From the NCBI GenBank assembly GCA_900473745.1, contig UCMW01000017.1, forward strand, positions 257,479-321,478: 64,000 nucleotides of DNA, written 5' to 3'. The position numbers were made by a program, and so were the translations under genes. The notes under the pieces were generated by a model. That model ran no database searches. It was not told the DNA's origin and was given only the letters and a program-made list of their open reading frames with translations. Shown piece after piece: positions 45,614-54,276 of the stretch; the first letter of the stretch is position 1, and each line of letters begins with the position of its first letter. The stretch is from Hyphomicrobiales bacterium (GTDB lineage Bacteria; Pseudomonadota; Alphaproteobacteria; Rhizobiales; Rhizobiaceae).

Positions 45614-47329
45614 TTAAGCCTTCTTCTGCTCGTCGAGCACGCGGTTGGCCGCAGACACGATCGCTTCCAGTGAGGCCGTCACGATGTTCGTATTGATCCC
45701 GGCGCCGAACAGCTTGCCACCCGCATGCGCCATCTCGACATACGCGATTGCCGCCGCATTCGAACCATGCTGCAGCGAATGCTCGGAGTAATCCTGCACA
45801 GAGAGGTCGATGCCGAGATAGGTCGAGAGCGCATTGACGAACCCGTCGATCGGACCGGTGCCCTTGCCCTCGATCCGCTTCGTCTCGCCATTGTCGGTGA
45901 TTTCAGCCGCCACGACACGAATCCCTTTCTGGTCCGATCCGGCCGGATAGGTGTGGTGATCGACGAACTTGATGCGCGCGCCGGTCTGGTCGACATAACG
46001 CTCGATGAAGCGGTCGTAGATCGCCTTCGACGGCAGTTCCTTGCCGTCCTCGTCGGTAATACGCTGGATGTCCTCGCGGAACTCGATCTGCAGGTTGCGC
46101 GGCAGGTTGATGCCGTAGTCTTCCTGCAGGATATAGGCGATGCCGCCCTTGCCCGACTGCGAGTTGATCCGGATGATCGCCTCGTAGGTGCGCCCGACAT
46201 CCTGCGGGTCGATCGGCAGATAAGGCACTTCCCAGATCGGCGAATTCGCCTTCTTGATCGCCTTCATGCCCTTGTTGATCGCATCCTGGTGCGAACCTGA
46301 AAACGCCGTATAGACCAGTTCGCCGACGTAAGGATGACGCTCGGGAATGACCATCTCGTTGGAATACTCGTAGACCGCCTTGATCCGCTCGATATCGGTG
46401 CAGTCCAGCTGCGGGTCGACGCCTTGCGTGTACATGTTGAGCGCCAGCGTGACGATGTCGACATTGCCGGTGCGCTCGCCATTGCCGAACAGCGTACCCT
46501 CGACACGGTCGGCACCGGCCATCAACCCGAGTTCGGTGGCCGCGATCCCCGTGCCTCGGTCATTATGCGGATGCAGCGAAATCAGCACGTTCTCGCGATT
46601 GTCGATGTTACGGCACATCCATTCGATCTGGTCGGCATAGATGTTCGGCGTCGCCATCTCGACGGTCGACGGCAGGTTCAGGATCAGCTTGTTGTCATCA
46701 GTCGGCTTCACTTCGGCGATGACGGCGTTGCAGATCTCCAGAGCCACTTCCAGCTCGGTGCCGGTAAAGCTCTCCGGCGAGTATTCGAAGCGGTAGCCGC
46801 CACCGGCCTTGGCCGCCATGTCCATGATCATCTTCGCCGCATCCACGGCGATCTGCTTGATGCCGGCAACATCCTTGCCGAACACCACGCGGCGCTGCAG
46901 CTCCGACGTGGAATTGTAGAAATGGATAATCGGATTGGTCGCACCTTCCAGCGCCTCGAAGGTCCGCGTAATCAGCTCCGGCCGGCACTGCACCAGCACT
47001 TGCAGAGACACATCGGCGGGCACACCACTCTCTTCCACGCACCAGCGGGCGAAGTCGAAATCGGTCTGCGAGGCCGAGGGAAAGCCGATCTCGATTTCCT
47101 TGAAGCCCATGTCGAGCAACAGCTGGAACATCCGCGCCTTGCGGTCATGGCCCATCGGGTTGACCAGCGACTGGTTGCCGTCGCGCAGGTCGACCGAGCA
47201 CCAGATCGGCGCCTTGTCGATCACCTTCGACGGCCAGGTGCGATCGGCAATGTCGATCTGCGGATAGGGGCGATATTTCTGCGAAGCGTCCGGCATGCCC
47301 TGCTTCACGGTATGGGTCTTCAAAATCAT
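45614..47329 (-). CDS. leuA: 2-Isopropylmalate synthase (type 2)
   Basis: Condenses acetyl-CoA with 2-ketoisovalerate in the first committed step of leucine synthesis. The 571-aa length fits the long type-2 enzyme. CSVDLRDGNQSL carries the metal-binding Asp, SLHPHNDRGTGIAATELG the metal His pair, and LFGNGERTGNVDIV is typical. The C-terminal regulatory domain (about 440-560) should bind leucine for feedback inhibition. The ATG at 47329 gives the MILKTHTVKQGMPDASQKYR opening. A leader peptide lies upstream at 47490-47615. Confidence 0.96.
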   Translation of the reverse strand: MILKTHTVKQGMPDASQKYRPYPQIDIADRTWPSKVIDKAPIWCSVDLRDGNQSLVNPMGHDRKARMFQLLLDMGFKEIEIGFPSASQTDFDFARWCVEESGVPADVSLQVLVQCRPELITRTFEALEGATNPIIHFYNSTSELQRRVVFGKDVAGIKQIAVDAAKMIMDMAAKAGGGYRFEYSPESFTGTELEVALEICNAVIAEVKPTDDNKLILNLPSTVEMATPNIYADQIEWMCRNIDNRENVLISLHPHNDRGTGIAATELGLMAGADRVEGTLFGNGERTGNVDIVTLALNMYTQGVDPQLDCTDIERIKAVYEYSNEMVIPERHPYVGELVYTAFSGSHQDAINKGMKAIKKANSPIWEVPYLPIDPQDVGRTYEAIIRINSQSGKGGIAYILQEDYGINLPRNLQIEFREDIQRITDEDGKELPSKAIYDRFIERYVDQTGARIKFVDHHTYPAGSDQKGIRVVAAEITDNGETKRIEGKGTGPIDGFVNALSTYLGIDLSVQDYSEHSLQHGSNAAAIAYVEMAHAGGKLFGAGINTNIVTASLEAIVSAANRVLDEQKKA

Positions 47330-47446
47330 CGTCTTCGTCTCTTCTCGTCCTCGGGCGGCTGCCATGGCTGATAACAAATCATCAAAGCTTTGGCACGCGC
47401 GCACAGACCCTTTTCAAGGTATGGATAACATCAATTGGGGAGTTTC

Positions 47447-47491
47447 GAGGAGCAATCGCCAAACGGCTGACCCGGCCGCCGGGCGCTCCTC
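47447..47491 (-). promoter_or_regulatory. Alternative hairpin after the leucine leader peptide
   Basis: A 7-bp outer stem (47485-47491 with 47447-47453) encloses an inner stem (47479-47483 with 47471-47475). The inner 5' arm can instead pair with GCCGGG at 47498-47503 in the leader's last codons, a mutually exclusive arrangement as in attenuators. No T run follows, so termination may not be classical. Control by leucyl-tRNA supply is inferred. Confidence 0.5.
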
Positions 47492-47615
47492 AATGGACCC
47501 GGCAACCGCGGATAAGGCCGAGAAGAAGAAGCGAGTTTGGCACCGACGCGACGAAACGGGCCGCAGTGCGGGCCGTCATGTCAGTCGCAGCAATGGTCGT
47601 GCCGTTGGTCTTCAT
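47490..47615 (-). CDS. Leucine-rich leader peptide of leuA
   Basis: A 41-aa frame from ATG 47615 to TGA 47492-47490; an internal ATG at 47579 would give 29 aa. Near the end it encodes four consecutive Leu (CTT CTT CTT CTC) then Gly-Leu, a Leu run of the kind found in attenuation leaders. CTT is not the favoured Leu codon in this GC-rich DNA, which would make ribosomes sensitive to leucyl-tRNA levels. Alternative RNA hairpins follow. Expected effect: higher leuA expression when leucine is scarce. Confidence 0.72.
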   Translation of the reverse strand: MKTNGTTIAATDMTARTAARFVASVPNSLLLLGLIRGCRVH

Positions 47616-47623
47616 AGGATGAG

Positions 47624-47651
47624 GAATAACGCGATGAATTGAATCGTGCAA
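47624..47651 (-). promoter_or_regulatory. Tentative leuA leader promoter
   Basis: On the minus strand TTGCAC (47651-47646) and TTATTC (47629-47624) are 16 bases apart. The predicted transcript would start near the leader ATG, so the leader would be nearly leaderless or begin at its second ATG. Weak match. Confidence 0.35.
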
Positions 47652-47656
47652 GGGTG

Positions 47657-47905
47657 TTATTCGGCGGCGGATGGCGTCGCGGCATCAAGCTTTTCCCGCA
47701 ACCATTCTTCAAGCAGTGAATCGACAGTTACACCTAGCTCACGAGCCTGTCGCTCCAGCCTGAGCTTCGTGCCCTGCTTGACGGTGACGGTCAGTGTTAC
47801 GGGATCCAGGTTGGGACGAGTTGCCGTGCTCCAGTCGATGTATTCGCTGATATCCTCACCGTCATCGAACTTGCGGTCGAATTCTTCAGCGCTGATTGTC
47901 TTCAT
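47657..47905 (-). CDS. brnA: BrnA-type antitoxin
   Basis: An 82-aa ribbon-helix-helix-type antitoxin. MKTISAEEFDRKFDDGEDIS opens an acidic region that would neutralise the toxin; the C-terminal half (VTVKQGTKLRLERQARELGV...SLLEEWLREKL) is the DNA-binding part. It starts inside the toxin gene, 20 bases before its end, and has AGGAAAGG upstream. BrnA normally represses the operon alone and with BrnT. Confidence 0.82.
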   Translation of the reverse strand: MKTISAEEFDRKFDDGEDISEYIDWSTATRPNLDPVTLTVTVKQGTKLRLERQARELGVTVDSLLEEWLREKLDAATPSAAE

Positions 47906-48155
47906 AACGACGCCTTTCCTGAATTCTCGCTCGGCGTACAGAGATAATCCGTACCCGCTCGGCCCGCAGAACATAAACACCTGTCCATAGAATGCCAGAG
48001 ATCCTACCTATACGTATCCGCCTTGCTTCCGCCGCGTGTACAGCATCCGCATCGACGGCAAAGAAATCATACCACAACTCCTGCGCCGCCACGAAATCGA
48101 TTCCGTGCTTCGCTTTGTTCGCCTCGCTCTTGGCCGGATCGAATTCGAATTGCAT
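47886..48155 (-). CDS. brnT: BrnT-type ribonuclease toxin
   Basis: An 89-aa toxin of the RelE-like fold. MQFEFDPAKSEANKAKHGID and the VLRAERVRIISVRRARIQER ending are the BrnT pattern. BrnT cleaves RNA to halt translation when BrnA is degraded. The ATG at 48155 has AGG eight bases upstream; a TTG at 48161 is also in frame. Toxin-first order is the normal BrnTA arrangement. Confidence 0.82.
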   Translation of the reverse strand: MQFEFDPAKSEANKAKHGIDFVAAQELWYDFFAVDADAVHAAEARRIRIGRISGILWTGVYVLRAERVRIISVRRARIQERRRYEDNQR

Positions 48156-48207
48156 GCACAAAACCTAGCGCAACCTATAGGATTGCACCAGCGTCGACAC
48201 CCCGCCT

Positions 48208-48432
48208 TCACCGCCGCCCGAAATGCGCGATGACGGCTGCCACCGCAAAGCCGAGCGCGACCACGCCCCAGACCATCCCGCCATCGGTGACATTGCTGCC
48301 ATCAGGGGTCGTACAGCTCGATTGCGAAGCCGCAACGCAGTACCGCCAGCTCCAGTAACGCGCCTAGAAGAAGAAGCCGAAAAAACCTGCCGCAAGGCCT
48401 AGGAAAATCGTACGAATGCGTATCCGCCTCAT
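48208..48432 (-). pseudogene. Small two-helix membrane protein gene interrupted by an amber stop
   Basis: The frame starts at ATG 48432, overlapping the transporter stop, and encodes 22 aa (MRRIRIRTIFLGLAAGFFGF, then FF). It meets TAG at 48366-48364, and the same frame continues for 51 codons to a TGA at 48210-48208 without an ATG until codon 53. The second half (ARYWSWRYCVAASQSSCTTP, then a second hydrophobic segment ending AHFGRR) looks like protein. A likely original is a 74-residue two-TM protein with a W-to-stop change. Sequencing error, or a real 22-aa peptide, are alternatives. Confidence 0.55.
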
Positions 48433-49610
48433 CCCCTTCCCTTGGCGAGCTTCACCAACCCCAGCATCGCCACGCCGGCAATCAGTCCCCAGAACGCCCC
48501 CGAAATCCCGAGGAGCGAAATCCCCGACGCCGTCACCAGAAACGTCACGGCCGCCGCCTCCCGCGTCTCCGGCGCCTGAAATGCCGCGACCGCCGATCCG
48601 GAGAACGCCCCGATCAGCGCCAGACCCGCGACCGACTGGATGAGGATGGGCGGCGAAAGTGCTACGAAGGCAGTGACGGCGCCCGCCAGCAGGCCGATGA
48701 CAATATAGCCGACACCGGCGACGATCGCGGCCCAGTAGCGCCTGGCCGGGTCGGTCTGGGCATCCCCGCCCGCGCACATGGCGGCCGTGATCGCCGCGAG
48801 ATTGATGGCGTGTCCGCCGAACGGCGCTGAGAGCACCGAGAAGACCCCCGTGACGGCAAACAGCGGCCCGGGGGTGGGCGCGTAGCCATTGACCTTCAGG
48901 ACTGCAATCCCCGGAATATTCTGCGATGCCATGGTGACGATGAACAGCGGCACAGCGATCGAAACCATCGAGGCCAGGGTGAAGACGGGCATGACGAACT
49001 CCATCGGCGGCGCCAGAGAGTTCGACCAGTCGGCCATCGCCCCCTCGGGCAGGTCGACACCGAAGATCATGACGCACACGAAGGCGAGCAGTGCTGCTGG
49101 CACCGCATAGAGGCGCTTGAAGACCGCGACCACCGCCCAGGCGATCACGATCGGCAGGCCCAGCATAGGATCGAATGCAATCGCCTTGAACGGCGCAAAG
49201 CACAGCCCGATGATGACCCCCGACAACATGGCATTGGCCAGCGGTGCGGGAATGGACGCAACCGCCCGCCCCAGCGGCTTGAACAGTCCGGCGACGACAA
49301 TCAGCACGCCACAGACCAAGAAAGCGCCGACAGCAGCGGCAAATCCGCCATCGACGACGCCTGCACTCGCCAGCAGCGCGCCACCCGGTGTGGACCAGGC
49401 GGTGGAGACCGGCAGCTTCGTCCAAATACTGAGCAGGATCGCACAGAGCCCCATGGCGACCGACAGCGCCATCAGCCCAGACGCCGCCTGATAATCCGTT
49501 GCGCCGACACCCTTCAGCCCCTGGAGCACCACGGCAAAAGAACTGGCGAAGCCGACAAAGGCAACGAGCACGCCCATGAAGGCGGCCTGGGGAGAGAAGT
49601 CTTTCAACAT
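48429..49610 (-). CDS. BenE-family benzoate/H+ symporter-like transporter
   Basis: A 393-aa membrane protein of about 12 helices in the BenE family (benzoate:proton symporter). MLKDFSPQAAFMGVLVAFVG opens the protein; GKxxxTDYQAASG-like, TAWSTPGGALLASAG and SQNIPGIAVLKVNGYAP are family motifs. The ATG at 49610 gives the standard N-terminus. No aromatic catabolism gene lies near, so the substrate is unclear. The broken small membrane gene overlaps its stop codon. Confidence 0.85.
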   Translation of the reverse strand: MLKDFSPQAAFMGVLVAFVGFASSFAVVLQGLKGVGATDYQAASGLMALSVAMGLCAILLSIWTKLPVSTAWSTPGGALLASAGVVDGGFAAAVGAFLVCGVLIVVAGLFKPLGRAVASIPAPLANAMLSGVIIGLCFAPFKAIAFDPMLGLPIVIAWAVVAVFKRLYAVPAALLAFVCVMIFGVDLPEGAMADWSNSLAPPMEFVMPVFTLASMVSIAVPLFIVTMASQNIPGIAVLKVNGYAPTPGPLFAVTGVFSVLSAPFGGHAINLAAITAAMCAGGDAQTDPARRYWAAIVAGVGYIVIGLLAGAVTAFVALSPPILIQSVAGLALIGAFSGSAVAAFQAPETREAAAVTFLVTASGISLLGISGAFWGLIAGVAMLGLVKLAKGRG

Positions 49611-49713
49611 TGCGGGGCTCGACGAGATCAGAATGCAGGATGCCCACCACGCCAAACAAATTTTCGGGCAGCTGGCAAGCCGCACGAGACATCGAAGCGT
49701 CCGGCGCCAGGAA

Positions 49714-50904
49714 TCACACGGGGCTGTTTGCGCCCGGCACCTTGCTTGCAAGGGCTTCGGCCGCAGCCTCTTCATTGCCGAAGCCGAGGAAGGCGATGCG
49801 GTTGCGGCCGCCGCCCTTCGCAGCATAGAGTGCCTCGTCTGCCCGTGCCACGAGACGCGACATCGAGCGTGCATCTGGCGTGACGGAGACGCCGGCGCTG
49901 AGCGTCACGGCCAGAACATCGCCCTCATGAGCAATCCGGAGGCCTTCTATGGCCAGACGCAGCATTTCCGCCTGCGCGATGGCTCGCGGTTCGCTCGAAG
50001 CAGGCAGATAGAGACCGAACTCCTCCCCGCCCATGCGCGCGAAGATCACATCCTCTGCCAACGTGGCCGCCATTGTCTGGGCCACCTTGATCAGCACCTG
50101 GTCTCCAGCCGCATGACCAAAGCGGTCGTTGATCTGCTTGAAATGGTCGATGTCGATGATGACGAGCGCGCTGCCGGATGGCGCCAGCCGCGGCAGCCGG
50201 TCCATCATCCAGTGACGATTGCGGATACCGGTGAGACTGTCGGTCTCGGTCAGCGCAATCAGCCGCCGCTCGGCCCGCTCCTGCACCAGGATCAGAACGA
50301 ACATCGCGATCGCGAACTGGCAGAGGATGAGCACCATGAAGGTCGTTGGTGGTGTGACCGGGAAAAACTCCGGCTGCGAGATCGCAAGGAAAGTGGCAAA
50401 AGCGATGAGCGCCTTGAAGACCAGCGCCCCTGCAAGGCCCCAACGCGTCTGCAGCGCCTCCCGCTGCCTGTCCCGCACGACGAGCCAGGCGCAGGCGAGA
50501 GCAAAGATCCCCATGACGGAGAGGAAGACGGTCGAGCGCTCGGCATTGTCGAGATAAAAGCGCGTGACGAGTGCCCAGAGCGTCAGAAGGACGGGCAGCA
50601 CCAGCACGAACCAGCCCCGGCCCGCCGGACGTTCCTCCATCAGGTTGATCAGGCCCACCCAGAAGAGGGCATAGGAGATCGGTCCGCTGACGAAGCTCCA
50701 GAATGTCCAGGTCTCGTAGTCTATGACACCCTGCGCGCCGGCGCCCGCGAGCAGCGAACCGGCCGCCAGCACCAGGAAAGCCATGGCCATCTTGCCGAGC
50801 CCACGGCTGCGGCGCGAGCGGAAGCGCACATAGAGAAAGCAGATCGCACCGACCGTCAGCGAGAGGGGATGCAGGATGAGAATGGTTGCAAGATCGAGAT
50901 GCAT
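49714..50904 (-). CDS. Membrane diguanylate cyclase (GGDEF)
   Basis: A 396-aa protein with about six or seven N-terminal TM helices (1-210) and a GGDEF domain (about 215-375). The active-site signature is GGEEF at 292-296, an active variant; no RxxD I-site precedes it. The membrane part may sense a ligand, light or potential. It makes c-di-GMP if active. It is divergent from nspC. Confidence 0.93.
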   Translation of the reverse strand: MHLDLATILILHPLSLTVGAICFLYVRFRSRRSRGLGKMAMAFLVLAAGSLLAGAGAQGVIDYETWTFWSFVSGPISYALFWVGLINLMEERPAGRGWFVLVLPVLLTLWALVTRFYLDNAERSTVFLSVMGIFALACAWLVVRDRQREALQTRWGLAGALVFKALIAFATFLAISQPEFFPVTPPTTFMVLILCQFAIAMFVLILVQERAERRLIALTETDSLTGIRNRHWMMDRLPRLAPSGSALVIIDIDHFKQINDRFGHAAGDQVLIKVAQTMAATLAEDVIFARMGGEEFGLYLPASSEPRAIAQAEMLRLAIEGLRIAHEGDVLAVTLSAGVSVTPDARSMSRLVARADEALYAAKGGGRNRIAFLGFGNEEAAAEALASKVPGANSPV

Positions 50905-51202
50905 CGGCCGTCACGTGATGGATGTTCCAAGAGCATTATCGCCGGATAGATTGCTGCTTCCTGAAGAAAGCCCGGCGCGTGGCGCATGGCTGCATCCATG
51001 TTCTTGCAAGGCAGCGGGGACGTCCGTCCCTGTGGAGCACCGTCATCGGCTTTTCATGCAAATCGGCGACTGAACTTGTCAGGACGAAAACCGAGCTTCC
51101 GCTTGCCTTTTGACCCCCTTTTGCCTATGGGACCCCTCCGACGCATTCGGGGCGTCCCGTTCACTTCCGCCAGAAATGGCTGGGTTCACGAAGGATAGAG
51201 CC
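50905..51202. other. Intergenic region between diguanylate cyclase and nspC
   Basis: Divergent promoter region. A short GGGACG/CGTCCC hairpin lies near 51016-51030. No speF-type leader, riboswitch or small gene that I can support. Confidence 0.35.
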
Positions 51203-52300
51203 TTGATCCAGACTCCCTATTACCTGATCGACAAGTCGAAGCTGCTCCAGAACATGGAGAAGATCGCGACCCTGCGCGAACTCTCCGGCGCGAAGGCGCT
51301 TCTGGCGCTCAAATGTTTCGCCACCTGGTCGGTCTTCGATTTCATGCGCGACTATATGGACGGCACGACCTCCTCCTCGCTGAATGAAGTCCGCCTCGGC
51401 CATGAGCGTTTCGGCAAGGAAACTCACGCCTATTCCGTGGCCTATGCCGACTACGAGATCGACGAAGTCGTCTCCCATGCCGACAAGATCATTTTCAATT
51501 CGATCGGTCAGCTGACCCGTTTCGAGAAGCAGTCATCCGGCATCATCCGTGGCCTGCGGCTGAACCCCGGCGTCTCCTCCTCGAGCTTCGACCTCGCCGA
51601 CCCCGCCCGCCCCTTCTCGCGGCTGGGTGAGTGGGATCTGAAGAAGGTCGAGCCGGTCATGGACATGATCTCCGGCTTCATGATCCACAACAACTGCGAA
51701 AACGGTGATTTCGACCTGTTCGACACGATGCTGGGCGACATCGAACAGAAGTTCGGCCCGCTTCTGAAGAAGGCCGACTGGGTCTCGCTCGGCGGCGGCA
51801 TCCATTTCACCGGCGAAGACTATCCGCTGGAGAAATTCGCCGAGCGCCTCAAGCGCTTCTCCGGCGAGTTCGGCGTCCAGGTCTATCTGGAGCCCGGCGA
51901 AGCCTCGATCACCAAGTCGACCACGCTCGAAGTCACCGTGCTCGACAGACTTTACAACGGCAAGGATCTTGTCGTGGTGGATTCGTCCATCGAAGCGCAT
52001 CTCCTCGATCTCCTGATCTATCGGGAAAGCGCGAAGGTCCACCCCAACCAGGGACCGCACCGGTACCAGGTCTGCGGCAAGTCCTGCCTCGCGGGCGATA
52101 TCTTCGGCGAGTTCAACTTCGAGACTGAATTGAACATAGGCGACCGCATCTCGCTGCAGGACACCGCCGGCTACACGATGGTCAAGAAAAACTGGTTTAA
52201 CGGCGTGCAAATGCCGGCAATCGCCATCCGCGAACTGGATGGCAGCCTCAGGACGGTCCGTGAATTCGATTACACGGACTACGAACAAAGCCTGTCTTGA
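51203..52300 (+). CDS. nspC: Carboxynorspermidine/carboxyspermidine decarboxylase
   Basis: A 365-aa PLP enzyme of the alanine-racemase-like fold. The lysine that binds PLP is in LLALKCFATW (Lys37), with HNNCENGDFDLFD, LGGGIHFTGEDYP, and the C-terminal YQVCGKSCLAGDIFGEF supplying substrate residues. TTG at 51203 is chosen because it follows AAGGA by seven bases and gives the family opening (fM)IQTPYYLIDKSKLL; an upstream ATG at 51176 would add nine residues. It decarboxylates carboxy(nor)spermidine to the polyamine. First of a pair with the dehydrogenase. Confidence 0.94.
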   Translation: MIQTPYYLIDKSKLLQNMEKIATLRELSGAKALLALKCFATWSVFDFMRDYMDGTTSSSLNEVRLGHERFGKETHAYSVAYADYEIDEVVSHADKIIFNSIGQLTRFEKQSSGIIRGLRLNPGVSSSSFDLADPARPFSRLGEWDLKKVEPVMDMISGFMIHNNCENGDFDLFDTMLGDIEQKFGPLLKKADWVSLGGGIHFTGEDYPLEKFAERLKRFSGEFGVQVYLEPGEASITKSTTLEVTVLDRLYNGKDLVVVDSSIEAHLLDLLIYRESAKVHPNQGPHRYQVCGKSCLAGDIFGEFNFETELNIGDRISLQDTAGYTMVKKNWFNGVQMPAIAIRELDGSLRTVREFDYTDYEQSLS

Positions 52301-52350
52301 AATCCTTCAAGCCCAGGTTCTGACGATTGGACATAGGAGTTGGTCCCATT

Positions 52351-53589
52351 ATGAAGAAGAACGTGCTCATCATCGGCGCCGGCGGCGTCGCGCAGGTGGT
52401 TGCCCACAAGTGTGCGCAGAACAACGACGTGCTCGGCGACATCCACATCGCCTCGCGCACCAAGGCGAAATGCGACGCCATCATCGCTTCCGTGCATGAG
52501 AAGAAGGCGATGAAGCAGGCGGGCGTGCTTGAAGCCCATGCGCTCGACGCTCTCGACATCGAAGCCACCAAGGCGCTGATCACCAAGCTCGGTACCGAGA
52601 TTGTCATCAATGTCGGCACCGCCTTCCTCAACATGTCAGTGCTGCGCGCCTGCATGGACACCGGCGTCGCCTATATCGACACCGCGATCCATGAAGAGCC
52701 GAACAAGATCTGCGAAACACCGCCGTGGTACGGAAACTACGAGTGGAAGCGTGCGGAAGAATGCGCGAACAAGGGCATCACCGCCATCCTCGGCGCCGGC
52801 TTCGATCCGGGCGTGGTCAACGCCTATGCCCGTCTCGCCAAGGACGAATATCTCGACAAGGTGACCGACGTCGACATCGTCGACATCAATGCCGGCAGCC
52901 ACGGCAAGTATTTCGCCACCAATTTCGACCCGGAAATCAATTTTCGCGAATTCACCGGCGTCGTCTATTCCTGGCAGGGCGGCGAATGGCAGGTCAACAA
53001 GATGTTCGAGATCGGCAAGGACTACGACTTACCCGTCGTCGGCACCCGCCGCGCCTATCTCTGCGGCCATGACGAAGTGCACTCATTGGCCAAGAACATG
53101 GACGGCGCAGACGTCCGCTTCTGGATGGGCTTTGGCGATCACTACATCAACGTCTTCACCGTCCTGAAGTCGATCGGTCTGCTCTCCGAACAGCCGGTCA
53201 AGCTCGCCGACGGCTCCGAAGTGGTGCCCCTCAAGGTCGTCAAGGCCTGCCTGCCCGACCCGTCGTCGCTTGCCCCGGAATACGAAGGCAAGACCTGCAT
53301 CGGCGACTACGTGAAGGGTTTGAAGGACGGCAAGGAAAAGACCGTCTTCATCTACAACGTCGCCGACCACAAGGAAGCCTATAACGAAGTGGGCAGCCAG
53401 GGCATCTCCTACACCGCCGGCGTCCCCCCGGTAGCTGCGGCCATGCTCGTCGCCACGGGCGAATGGGACGTAAAGAAGATGGCCAACGTCGAAGAACTGC
53501 CGCCGAAGCCGTTTATCAACCTGCTCAACAAGATCGGCTTGCCGACGCGCATTCAGGACGAGGATGGCGATCGGGCTGTCGAGTTCTGA
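52351..53589 (+). CDS. Carboxynorspermidine/carboxyspermidine synthase (saccharopine-dehydrogenase family)
   Basis: A 412-aa NADPH-dependent enzyme. The Rossmann motif is LIIGAGGVAQVVAHK near residue 5. It joins a diamine to aspartate semialdehyde to make carboxy(nor)spermidine, which nspC then decarboxylates. Fifty bases separate it from nspC; the GGAG in ATAGGAGTTGG precedes the ATG at 52351. Family resemblance alone would only say saccharopine dehydrogenase-like, but the nspC context settles it. Confidence 0.92.
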   Translation: MKKNVLIIGAGGVAQVVAHKCAQNNDVLGDIHIASRTKAKCDAIIASVHEKKAMKQAGVLEAHALDALDIEATKALITKLGTEIVINVGTAFLNMSVLRACMDTGVAYIDTAIHEEPNKICETPPWYGNYEWKRAEECANKGITAILGAGFDPGVVNAYARLAKDEYLDKVTDVDIVDINAGSHGKYFATNFDPEINFREFTGVVYSWQGGEWQVNKMFEIGKDYDLPVVGTRRAYLCGHDEVHSLAKNMDGADVRFWMGFGDHYINVFTVLKSIGLLSEQPVKLADGSEVVPLKVVKACLPDPSSLAPEYEGKTCIGDYVKGLKDGKEKTVFIYNVADHKEAYNEVGSQGISYTAGVPPVAAAMLVATGEWDVKKMANVEELPPKPFINLLNKIGLPTRIQDEDGDRAVEF

Positions 53590-53627
53590 GAGCGCGGTTG
53601 AGCGTTTTAGGATTGAGGGAAATGAGG

Positions 53628-53653
53628 ACCCCGCCGAAGCAATTCGGCGGGGT
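53628..53653 (+). terminator. Hairpin downstream of the polyamine genes
   Basis: An 11-bp perfect GC stem (53628-53638 with 53643-53653) with a GCAA loop, 38 bases after the stop codon. The T run is poor, so it is terminator-like only. Confidence 0.65.
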
Positions 53654-53757
53654 TACAAGTTTCTGCAGTTACACAAATGGGCTTAGCGGCGTCAAATTGG
53701 CAAGCGTCACGCCAGATCACACATGCTATGCTGTGATGCAAAATGGGAAAGATCAAC

Positions 53758-54276
53758 ATGAAGACCGTGTATACTATCGGCTATGAGGGTATCGACATTG
53801 ATCGCTTCGTTCAGACGCTTAAAGCGGTCGGCGTTCAATCCGTTGCGGACGTTCGCGCTGTCCCTCTTTCTAGGAAGAAAGGTTTTTCCAAAAACGTCCT
53901 TCGAGATCGGCTTGCACAAGAAGGTATTCGGTACTTGCCAATGCAAGATCTGGGAGATCCGAAGGCAGGGAGAGAAGCGGCAAAGGCGGGCAACTACGAG
54001 CTATTCCGGAAAATCTACACGGCCTATATAGAGCAATCCAACGTCGTTCCCGTAGTTGCCGATTTGGCCGACAAAGCCGAAGACAGTAGTACCTGCCTAC
54101 TTTGCTTCGAGCGTGATCCTAAGACATGCCACCGCCTTATAGTGGGTGAGAAAATGGCCATGTTTGGATATCAGATGATGCATCTATATGCCGATGATCC
54201 AAATCGGTACGTTCGAAACAGAGAGCGACTTGCGGTTAGAGCAGAAGGCCTTGCTTTGCATGAGGCGGGTATATGA
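53758..54276 (+). CDS. DUF488 protein
   Basis: A 172-aa protein of the DUF488 family, function unknown. YTIGYEGIDIDRFVQTL, VADVRAVPLSRKKGFSK and the Cys-rich CLLCFERDPKTCHR are the family signatures; Cys and His there could form a catalytic or metal site. The ATG at 53758 follows GGGAAAG; an ATG at 53743 is also in frame. Its DNA is much lower in G+C than the neighbours. It overlaps the convergent partner gene by 41 bases. Confidence 0.83.
   Translation: MKTVYTIGYEGIDIDRFVQTLKAVGVQSVADVRAVPLSRKKGFSKNVLRDRLAQEGIRYLPMQDLGDPKAGREAAKAGNYELFRKIYTAYIEQSNVVPVVADLADKAEDSSTCLLCFERDPKTCHRLIVGEKMAMFGYQMMHLYADDPNRYVRNRERLAVRAEGLALHEAGI

Larger units (their letters stand above)
47330..47656 (-). other. 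leuA leader region
   Basis: A 327-base minus-strand gap upstream of leuA. It contains a leader peptide gene (47490-47615), alternative hairpins (47447-47491) and a tentative promoter (47624-47651). The remaining 110 bases before the leuA ATG show no other gene or clear T-run terminator. Confidence 0.55.

Noticed and set aside
48165..48395. 76-codon minus-strand frame in the region after the transporter
   Set aside because: It is Ser/Arg-rich without hydrophobic pattern; a different frame here reads as a split membrane protein.
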